DNA from: Hydnum rufescens UP504
Lineage: Eukaryota > Basidiomycota > Agaricomycetes > Cantharellales > Hydnaceae
Assembly (NCBI GenBank): GCA_014904985.1
Contig: MU128940.1
Location: 248,001 to 312,000 of the forward strand
Length of the DNA stretch: 64,000 bases
Direction of reading: 5' to 3'
In this document: positions 51,439-61,089 of the stretch, piece by piece
How the letters are laid out: each line of letters opens with the position of its first letter
Numbering within the stretch: position 1 is the stretch's first letter
Notes under the pieces: generated by a model
Database searches by the model: none
The model's input: the letters and a program-made list of their open reading frames with translations, nothing else
What the model was told of the DNA's origin: nothing
Translations under genes and position numbers: made by a program

Positions 51439-52638
51439 ATGCGGACGAGGAGGTACCACCACTGTGTAGCGTCCTCTGTCACTTCCTCTTAATTTTCTGC
51501 AATTCGCCCACGTGTTTTTTGCTTTATACGTCACTTGCGTCTTCTTCCTCCCTGGGAGGGCTTGGGAGTGCGGATCCTCGACACGACGATATTTCCTTGA
51601 GTCTGGAGATAGCTCCACGAAGGAACCCCAACAGTTCGTTCAAGAAACCACCAGAGCAAGAGTCCAAAGTCATCGATATTCTTCTAGTGCAGGATACGAC
51701 TGGACTGCCACCCCGGAAGGGCGATACTGGAAGCGTGTTCTGGAAAGCAGGGTGCTATCGAAGCTGTCCAGTTATTCTACTGTATTGTCTCAACGTCGTT
51801 TTGTATGACGATGCGTAGTGTCAAGCTAGCGCGCACTTTACTGAGGGACCAATACTTTCCTTCAACATCGGGCGCTCTACTGTTGGATCCTGACATGCTG
51901 CACCAAGCACATGTGCTTGAACTCAGTTCTGGAACTGGTCTATTGGGGATTCTTCTATCTCCCTTCGTCTCGCACTATACATTATCAGAGCTCCCATATC
52001 TCTTGCCCCTCATCCAAAAGAATGTCGCACGAAACAGCGGCGCAGTATTGTCTGTTTCTGATAGTCATAAAAGCCCCCCAAGAACATCTGGAATGCGGAA
52101 GAAAGCACCCCGCGCCCACCCGAACCCTAATCCGCCTTCGTCTCATCATGCTGGCGGCACACGGAGCCGCTCAACGTCGCAGACATTGCCACCATTTGGT
52201 TCGTCTCCGTCGTCGAACTGTACGGTGTCACTAGACTGGATTGCCCTTGCTGCAACCCCGGTGCATAGTTCAGCCCGCGCTCGTGCTAGAGCGGCAGTCC
52301 TACCCCCAGGCTCGACTTCTGTGGACCTCATCCTCGCCGTAAACACCATCTACAACGTTTCACTCATCCCCTCTTTCATCTCTGTGCTGGATGAATTTGC
52401 AAGAAGTGGGCCTGGAGTTGGTTCGGGGTCCAGCCCAGTAGTAGAGAACAAACCCAGTGACCAAAAACCGGCTACTGTCGTCTTGATAGTGTGCGAGCTC
52501 CGGGACGAGGACGTGATGCAGGCATTTTTAGACGCGTGGCTCTCTCCGAGAACGTGGGAGATCTGGCATGTTGGAGGCAATAGAGGGGAAAACGCAGATG
52601 CAGGGAGTGGCTTCTTAGAGGGTCCCTTGGTTGCATAG
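51439..52638 (+). CDS. METTL21/Rrg1-like protein-lysine methyltransferase (7-beta-strand)
   Basis: An S-adenosylmethionine-dependent methyltransferase of the METTL21/EEF2KMT group, which modifies lysines on translation factors or chaperones (family knowledge). The coding frame is clear from about 51541 (LGGLGSADPRHDDISLSLEI), through LPPRKGDTGSVFWKAG, a 67-nt intron (51752-51818), then VKLARTLLRDQYF and HVLELSSGTGLLGILLSPF (motif I, SAM binding), TLSELPYLLPLIQKNVARNS (motif post I), a Ser/Pro insertion, and VDLILAVNTIYNVSLIPSFI where the family has its D-x-Y-type motif. The end is WEIWHVGG and stop at 52636-52638. The start exon is unresolved; the ATG at 51439 is the nearest candidate and would need an intron. 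The insertion of about 60 aa after motif post I is longer than usual. Target unknown. Confidence 0.78.
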
Positions 52639-55600
52639 GCAGGGTATAAGGCGACGAGCGTGTAAATGCAGTGTGGTGATAGGCGTGCATATTTGGGGGG
52701 ATACTAAATAGAACACTGCCCTCACATTCTCTTGGTGCATGGCTGAATCTATCTCTCGTTGTCAAGGATTGAGCTTCTGAGTTTAAAAGGCCGTGCATGG
52801 TACATACGATGCTTCATGGTCCAAGATGTATGCATATTCATAAGCTTGGGCCTCACCCCTCCGGGAGCCTTGACTGCAAATCTCACAGTCCTTGGCCGCG
52901 AGCTTTCGATGAAACTGCGGGAGTAGCGACTTGCGATGCTCCGATTCCGGCGTCCCGTCTCCGAGCCTGGGGCTCTGTACGCAGGAGGCGTTGCCCCCGC
53001 CCCCCCGTCACCCCGAGGTCAGAGCCATCGAAGTAGCCTTGCTAGGCTAAGTGTCCCCCTCACCCGATACTCAACGTGAGTGACATAGTGCCGTAATACA
53101 ATATTCCGAATGGATGGAACATCTATAAATTACCAAGAGGCTCTCCTTTGCCAATAATGCCCTTGATCCTTAGCAGCCATGCACTGTCTCCTAACGCCCC
53201 TCATGCCTCATGCTCGCCAATACCATCACGTGATGGGGCAATATCATCCCGTCACACCAACTTCCAATCGGGGCGCGCCTATCTAGGATCTGACCGATTC
53301 CGCTGCATCAGTTCAGGTCTGGACTGGTGGCCGTCTCCTCACCCCAAGACCACATGGATATATCCACGAAATTTGAGCCATCCCCCTCCTCCCGCCTCTG
53401 ACGCGTCGACGTTATTCGTGGGGCGGATGGCAGGTGCGTGGGGTATACGACGCCCCCTTTTAGGGGACGTCTAGGCTTCAACGTACGCGTCTCTCGGGGA
53501 GGCTAAAAATGATAGGAAGATTATGGGGTGAGGAAAAGCGACCGGAAGCAGGTTCTAGCGCCGGAGGGACTTTCGCCTCGTTGATCGCCAGGAGGGAGGG
53601 CAGAATTTGTTGCTTGAGACAGAATAATAAATAATTTAAAAGGGATAGTTAATCTGAGTTGCGAAATCTCGTGTGTAGATCGTGGTCGGCCAATTCAATC
53701 AATAGATCATGTAACGAAATTTTAGCGGGGAGTCGTGTACTTGTCGTGGCTGGAGGGAACTACTTCCTAGAAAAGTGAAACTCAGAACAAAAAAACGCGG
53801 ATGGAGCAGTGGTGGTGGTCACTCCTGACACGTACGTATGCTCTAGGCGACCGGGTTACCCCCCTCCCGAATCTATAAAACTTGAGGCACCTTGGCCCTC
53901 GTCTCTCCCACTAACGCCCTCCATACCCTCACATCTTCTGCCCTTGATCTATCTGTCCGGAGGGATGCGAGATATTTCCCCTGCGCCCAACCGGGCGCCC
54001 GGGGACCTACCTCCAGCTGTGTGTCACCTGGAGGATGTCTCTATGAATTTCAGAATACCCTTGGATATCACCTACATTTTTCCGAAGGGAATAGGGCAAC
54101 ACCACGGATACCTGTCGTGGGCGACTAACGACATCTCCAAACATAACGAGGGAGATGAGAAACTCCCGGTGAGTCAGATCAATGTCTCTCATCATGACGG
54201 ACTCATTGATGAGAGAGACGGTGTAGCCCGAGGCACCTTCTGTAGCAGTAGGTATCGGGACTGATCAGTTGGGGACGCAGACGAAACCTGTACGCACGAC
54301 TCTCAAACTATTGTTTGGACGAGCATCGATCACTGAGATCTCTTCATGCCCAGGTAATCCCCACTGTCGCTTCGGCGACAGACCTTACATCGAAGGAGGC
54401 GGCTTCCAAAGGACAGCAGTTGAAAGTCCAGCGGAAGTCGCCCCACAGTGTTCAGGCACGTATCGCCGAACACAAGAAGTTAAGATACGGAAGCACGAGA
54501 GATCTCAAGACACGATCGCGAGGTCTGGAGGAGAGTCAAGGGGGGAGCGAGGAAATCGTAGTTGGTCGAGAAGCAGTCCTTCATCGGTTCAGAAGTGACA
54601 CACGTGACTCGGTGATTATTTCCTAATTCCTTGGGTCTTCGTCTCTAGACTGATCTCCAGCCCTCTAGTCCGAAATTGGGCTTCGAAAGAGGGCGAGGGA
54701 AGAGAAGGCACTGAGGACAAGCAGCGGTCATTGGGAAGCGCAAGAATTGGGTCCGCCCGAAAACTTCGTTATGGTAAATCGGTGTCGTCCAAGTTCCAAA
54801 AAGTACCAGCGACCGATCGCAAGAAAAACAGCCTCGGCGTCCTGGGGATGGGATGACGCGTCTCTCAGTGATTTTTATTCTTGTTTTACTTGAAGCGATG
54901 GTGTCTTGCTTGTTTAGTGTCCGTATGTGCATGTACTCATTCCTGCCTCTCGCAATTCGCATGAGAACTCCTGAAATATCGGAAGAATTATTATTTGGCC
55001 GGTGGGCAGACGGATCACGTGGAGCACCACAAAAAGAACGCTCTGAATGACGGGAAAGTCATTAAAGGAGCGCGGGAGGAAAGCGCAGCATTGATTTGTG
55101 CGACACCAAAGAAGGGGACATCATGGGAAAATAACAGGAGGCAGCCGGGACCATGATCTGTTCAGAAGCTTCGGATAGAACTTGACCTAGGCCGAGAGCT
55201 TCCTGCGGCGCTTGCAAAGTATTGGGTACTGATCCCAGGAGCAAACGAATTGCGGTATGCAGTATGGGAAAAAATTAAATAACAAGAGTGTCATTGAACT
55301 AAGCCCCCTTGGGATACAAATTCATATTGAGGACCGGGACGTTACACTGGGTTGCTTCCTCTAAGCGCCGATCGCTCCAATGCCCAGAAGTGTGGCTTCC
55401 ATTGGGGAAGCATCCCAGTCTCTTAATATATATGCATTACTTCGAGCCAGAGGCGCGAATTTATGGAGACAATAGCGCAGCATCTGGTTCGAGTTCAGCA
55501 TAAACAAAGATAACCCGGGGCACAGGCGGTTTTCTCATATCACTTGGGAACCCGGGAATATAATGGCCGGGAAGACAAAGGGCGATTAAGAGGAGGGAAA

Positions 55601-56577
55601 CAACCAACATGGGAGGAGGAGTCAATGAGGAAACTCTTGAAAAGGGTTTGCAGACGCCCAGAATCCTGTAAGTCGATTAGTATAAGTATAAGCACTAACC
55701 AGCTTCTGTGCACAAACGTCGGCGCGACCATCAGCCAGCAGCGTTTACGTACCGTTTCAGTTTCGGCGACATCGATAGTCGCAATAACTCGAGGAGGGGG
55801 AGCTCTACCCCTTTGTTGAAATGGGCGGTTATCGACTACAGCGTATGTCACGTGCCGCTCGATCTACCCCTCTCCGCTTGTCCGGCCTATCCTATGGCCG
55901 CCCTCCTTTTACTATATATAACGTAGGTATTTCATGTACATACCCCACTGGTTTGTACCTCCGCAACCGTACCCTGCACCGAGGTTCTTTTATCACACAA
56001 CCCTTCTATTCAGGAATTTCAGGTTGCAGCACTCAATCGGCACCCTGCCAAATCCGTATTGCCAACTATCTGACTCCTCTCATGCCTTTTTGTTGTACTT
56101 TGTGCTCTCAGCGTGCTCAATAATCTCCCTACAGACAGCCCATGGATAATTGAAGATTTCCTGCCAACCGGTTCATTACCATTCTAATCCTCCGCCCCCA
56201 CGAATGCCCTTCATATTGATTTCAAAGCCGAACTTTGGATTCAGTTCGAGCTCTATGGTAACCAGTTCCGATTTCGATCTGCCGACCAGGTAACGCGGAA
56301 GTCCAAGCCGAAGGACACTATCGAGTAGTGACATAAGTGTTATAAGTGTTTGGTGGTCGTGTTAGCAATGGGAGGCAAAACAATGTTAGGACTGCCTTTA
56401 CTGGTGCACTTGTGGGAAGTTCAAGCCATTCAGAGTGTCGCCTTGTTAGTTTGAGTTTTACCAGGGACCCAAATGGATTACTGTCAGATTCATTGCTCTC
56501 TCTTCCGCACTGCGTTCATTTCAAAATTACAGTATTATGCATGTAATATATGCTCCATGAAATATGAACGTCAAGAT
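52639..56577. other. Gene-poor region with only weak candidates
   Basis: About 3.9 kb with no recognised protein. The best candidate is a plus-strand frame from ATG 53964 (MRDISPAPNRAPGDLPPAV) to a donor near 54170. It might join a basic, Ser/Arg-rich frame at about 54350-54625 that ends in RFRSDTRDSVIIS, but neither has a family match. The rest, including 55-56.5 kb, shows no motif on either strand. It could hold untranslated RNA or old repeats; I see no evidence for either. Confidence 0.4.
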
Positions 56578-58800
56578 TCAGATCGTATCTGGAGGGATCC
56601 ACTTTTCTTTATTGTCGAGGGGTCTTGAGGCGGATAATATCACTGCCGCATGAAGTTCCCTGTACTGCTCAACCTTGACAAGCTCAGAGATCCGGTCGAT
56701 TACGCGCTTCGGTCTCAACCCCGGGAGCGTGGTGTCGGTGACGTACGATTTGACCTGCTCATGGATGCTGCCCTTATGCTGTGAATACTCCCTCAGCACG
56801 AGATTGACCATCGCAAGAGATATCCGATCCAATCCACGGGAATCTACCAATGCAAATAAACAGCTCATCACAATGATCATGTCGATCACATATCCTATCA
56901 GATATCGGAGGATTTCCGGACTATAGTATGCATGATTTAACTGGAGCTTCGTCTATGCATGATGGGCACCCACGTTCTTCGGTATTTTCCATAGACCATG
57001 AGGCCAGGGCCACAGCTGCTGCAGCCGGAAGGACAAATGGCGCTGCAGGCGGGACACTCGTAGCCACCGCAACCGCGGGAGTCATAATCTTTATGGCGTT
57101 CTCAAGGCTGAGGTATTTCAGTCTCAGACTTTGTCATTTGCATTTGAGGACAGGGTAAATGCTTACAGACTCGGAGGATTCGGACGCTCGCTTGCAAGAT
57201 CTTTGAGCAGATGCATCATCAGGCTTCGGAATTCTGTCGACTTTAGACACTACACCCAAAAACTCGATGCGTCCGAAGAATCGTCACGGCTGATGCAAGA
57301 CGTGCCTGATGATTCGGATCATTAAAATTCCAGACGTTGACGATATCATCATGAATGACCCCAACGCATTCATCCAGGGGGATGCCGTTAAAGGTTCCAG
57401 AGAACATATAGCCCCAATACTCTATAGAAGCGAAAAGGTGGACGTGAGGTCGGCATCTCTCGCGCTTCCAAAATGGACACACTGTGTTTCCCGACGCTTG
57501 GAAGATCTCATATCAGAATGTGAACGTTAGACCAGCAATAGTGAATACACTGGACTGACCCAATCGATGTTGAAATCTTTGTTTCGAGACTAGCTCTTTG
57601 AGCAACTGCGAAGAGCAAGCCTTGAAGATTCGGTTGCTCTGAATCGGCAGTACCCTAGGCCCAGTCGTTGTCTGGGGTTTCGGATCAGTGGCCGCAAGGA
57701 TAGAGTTCATGGTGAGGTCGATTAGTCTCCTGATAGTGTCTTTGTGCTCGTTCTCGCTGGAAATCAGACTCTATTAGTCGAGAATAAAGGTCGTCCAACC
57801 GATAGAATGCACTGGAAACCTCGGTCCATGTATGTCTACTGCCTGCTACGGCGTCGAGGGCTTCTCGCAGCGAACTTTCACTTCCTCGGTAGCAGCCTCT
57901 TCAGCTCGACGCACCCATTCCGCTTTGTCATCATTAGCAAGGGACCGTGGGAGAATAAACTTCTTTTGGATCACAAGCTGGTCATACTTGGTGAATACGA
58001 CAATGATGGGAACTTGGGGGATGCGGGGATGGTACGTTTCCAACTTAGCACGGGAACACCAGTTTCGAGAGAAGCGATCACTATACCCTTGATTGGCATT
58101 GTCCTTGAGAAGCATTTCATCTCCTAATTCAAAAACTCGACCTCCAGAAACGGGAATCTCGCAGCACAATCTAGAGCCACGAGAAGTGAAATGTCATGGC
58201 GGTACTCTGGAGAAAAGATTATATGCACCAAATAGCATGTAGCCTGTCTTTAAGCTCCCTTTCGGCGCTCCTCCTCTTGATGAACTCTTGGACTGTACGA
58301 AGATTCCCAATATCTCCACCAACGAATCCTTGTGAATCGTGTAGAATGAGTCGATGGTTATCATCAGAGGCGAGTTCTTGATCAACATCGTGTTCAATGG
58401 CCTGGTCATCGGAGGTTTTCTGTAACATGCATTGGAATCGAATAATGTGAGATTTTGGGGGAGCAGAGGACGTACAGTGAGGTTGTTGACACGGAATACT
58501 GCATTGATCAAAGAGGATTTTCACACCCCTGACTGCGAATCCATAGTGAGTGAGGTGGATCGGAGAGGATACATGGCTTACTTTGGCCACAACGAGTACC
58601 CTGAACCTAGCGACACTACTTGAACATGGAAGGGGTTATGGATGAAGAGCCTGGCATACCTAGAATCCTCTAGGAGAGAGTCGGTGGTGGGCCTGAGCGG
58701 GAGGTGTCCTGCGCGACGTTGGCGGGATTGGTTGATGCTGATGCTTGAGGAATCTCAGCCTCGCGCGACGATGCCTGGATGAGTGGAATCCACAGTATAA
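56578..58800 (-). pseudogene. Fungal G-domain protein gene with a stop codon in its P-loop
   Basis: A P-loop GTPase-like protein of the family common in agaricomycetes, related to the gene at 59484. Read on the minus strand: a first exon near 58.7 kb, then FRVLVVAK, an intron, and GV-stop-KSSLINAVFRVNNLT, where the Walker A glycine codon GGA appears as TGA at 58521-58523. After that come KTSDDQAIEHDVDQELASDD, RLILHDSQGFVGGDIGNLRT (G3), QEFIKRRSAERELKDRLHAI, VPIIVVFTKYDQLV (G4), a hydrophobic Ala/Pro segment (about 57.05-57.1 kb) and a C-terminal helix, MIDMIIVMSCLFALVDSRGL, ending at 56578. The body looks otherwise well kept, so the gene is either recently dead or the TGA is bypassed by alternative splicing. 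Biochemical role of the family is unknown. Confidence 0.72.
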
Positions 58801-59483
58801 GGGCTAGCTGCTCGATCTGGCATAGGAGGGCAGTGCGATCGACGGAGGGACTTGAAGAGAGGCATCATTGGCTAACGGATGGAGTACAGCGACAGTTTGA
58901 TTGTTGGTGTATCCTGGATTGGGGACACGCGGAGGCCACGTTCTTACCCATCGGAATAGAAGCTACAGAAAGCTACGTACTGCCCGAATGAGCCGTGGGA
59001 TCCTAGGGGATGAAGCGTGCAAAGGTCAACAAGGAGAACTGAGGTCGAGCACGTCTCTCTCCCATAGCCGCAGCTGTCTGATATGGCGATTGGTATCTGC
59101 CAGACTCCGTCCTGGTCACTCAGGCAAAGTCGGCTGTGTCCAGTGCGGTCAGGAGTAATCAGTGCGATCAGATCTGGCCACTTCCAGGCATCGATATTAA
59201 ATCCGTCATATCATAATATTTCCCTCTCTGGTTTGCCCATGTTGCCTGGTTCACTCTTTCCGAAGCAGGCCGTGGCACTCGGCCACCTGTTCCAGAAGCA
59301 CTCTATCTCGATGAAGCGTCCACGGAGAAGTCCGTGCTTCTCCGTCAGGAGCTACTCAAGTTGACATAACAGGAATGCTCCTGCTGCCTGGCTTTTGACG
59401 GTGTGTGGTACGTAATCGATGAAACATTTCACACACACCTACATACGCAGACGCCTCTCTCTCTCTTCTCTAGTCCATCGACC

Positions 59484-61018
59484 ATGTGGAAATCTATCTG
59501 CAAGCGTTTTAAACTCCCCAAGAAACCCAAGAAACAAGTCGCCGACGAACAAGTCGCCGGCGAACAAGTCGCTGATGAACAAGTCGCTGATGAACAAGTT
59601 GCCGATGAACAAGTCCCCGACGAGCAAGCCCCCAACGAAGAAATCCGCGACGAAGAGGTCCCTGATGAAGAGGTTTCCGATGAAGAGGTTTCCGATGAAG
59701 AAGTCTCTGATGAAGAAGTCTCCGATGAAGAAGTCTCCGATGAAGAAGTCTCCGATGAAGAAGTCACCGACGAAGAAGTCACCGACGAAGAAGTCACCGA
59801 CGAAGTCCCCCTCAAAGACAGGGTAAGAACCAACCGCTTCAGGATCCTCATACTTGGACCGGCGAACGCAGGAAAGACCACTCTGCTGGAACGACTAACA
59901 GACAGCCCTGCCGGTGCGGCCATAGTGACCCGGAAGGGACAACGTGTAAGTACTACAGTTGTTCGAACTAAGTAGAGATACTGGTCTAATGCATCCTTTT
60001 ATCTCTTAGATCCAGCAGGCCCCCAAGGGAGACGATCAAGTGAAGAGCCATCCTAGCAACGGTGCCAGGGTGCTTGACGTTTCCCTACCATCTAGCGAGG
60101 GATCCACAATATTGACGATGAAATCACGTACGCATCAAACCCTGACTTCGTTTTCCATGACTCTGGTGGTTTCGAGGCGGGAGGTGTCAAGGAGGTCGAG
60201 GCCGTCTGGAAATTTATTCGCGACCGCTCGTCAGCTTCGCCTTCACAGCAGTTGCATGCGATTTGGTGCGTTTGTCCATGCATGTTCTCACGTCATCATA
60301 CTTCAACTCATCGATTGCTACAGGCTCTGCATTCCAACAGATAATGATAGGCCCTTTGCATTCCTGCGGTCAGGTTTTTTCACGAAACCCACAGCGTCAG
60401 GTATGTCTCATGAGTCCCTGCGAATCGACCCTACGTGTGACGCAGTGGTCCGTGCATCCCTCAGTGCCTGTTATCGGGATTTTCACCAAGCTGGATGGAA
60501 GAGAGACGAAAGTGATGAGTGAGGTTGTCGGCGCTGATCCCAGTCAATCCGATTTCCTCGATTGTGCCCCGAAGGTGGAGCAGAAGGTGGCTGAATTTGT
60601 TAATCGGACTCGAGACACAATTTCGGGACCACCAGCACCCACCTGCTGGTTTCATCAGGGTCAGAGGTATGCATACTCTATCTGAGCCACAATTTTGGCA
60701 CTTAAATCTATGGCTTGAAGACATGGACAAAGTTAGTGAGCAGAGTGTGGCATTGTGCAACCAACTTCTTCAAGCCACTATGCATGCTCTTCCCAATGAG
60801 ACCCAGAGAGAATTGCTCAAGCTCACAGTTTGGAAAAGAAATCGCCGGGTTCATACCATATATGTTTTAGAACGGTGAGTCTGGATGTTCAATGGATTGA
60901 TAGTGATTAACAGCCATGGTTATTTTGTAGTGTCCTTGACAGTGGAGCTGAAGGTTCTGTCTCAAGCTGTATCAATGAGATAATGGTACAATTTGACTAT
61001 GTTCAGGGAACATTGTGA
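59484..61018 (+). CDS. Fungal G-domain protein with acidic pentapeptide repeat tail
   Basis: The ATG at 59484 begins MWKSICKRFKLPKKPKKQ, a basic N-terminus, then about 19 tandem 15-bp units encoding DEQVA, DEEVS and DEEVT pentapeptides (about 59537-59806). The G domain follows: FRILILGPANAGKTTLLERL (G1), GIHNIDDEITYASNPDFVFH with DSGGFEAGG (G3), WKFIRDRSSASPSQQLHAIW, LCIPTDNDRPF and VPVIGIFTKLDGRETK (G4). Helical C-terminal strings are QLLQATMHALPNETQRELLK and HTIYVLER, before an intron at 60875-60930. If the next exon is read through, the stop is TGA at 61016-61018. If instead a 53-nt intron (60954-61006) is removed, the frame stays open through GNIVTRIPGPGEDEE, QLHADSGFRILM and reaches the intron-like array at 61090 in frame. 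Paralogue of the adjacent, divergent pseudogene. Role unknown. Confidence 0.8.
59537..59806 (+). repeat. 15-bp tandem repeat encoding DEQVA/DEEVS pentapeptides
   Basis: About 18-19 in-frame copies. The 5' copies read GAACAAGTCGCCGAC-like (DEQVA), the middle GAAGAAGTCTCCGAT-like (DEEVS), and the last GAAGAAGTCACCGAC-like (DEEVT). Identical neighbouring copies in the middle show recent expansion. The product is a very acidic spacer between the basic N-terminus and the G domain. Confidence 0.9.
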
Positions 61019-61089
61019 CCAGGATCCCAGGACCTGGGGAAGATGAAGAAACCCAGTTACATGCAGATAGTGGATTCAGGATTCTCATG

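Noticed and set aside
51740..51825. Frameshift in the methyltransferase-like gene
   Set aside because: A GT-AG intron at 51752-51818 joins WKAG to VKLARTLL in frame.
59429..59923. Minus-strand Ser/Thr-rich frame opposite the pentapeptide repeat
   Set aside because: The repeat is a multiple of three, so it keeps antisense frames open by arithmetic; there is no start context or splice support.
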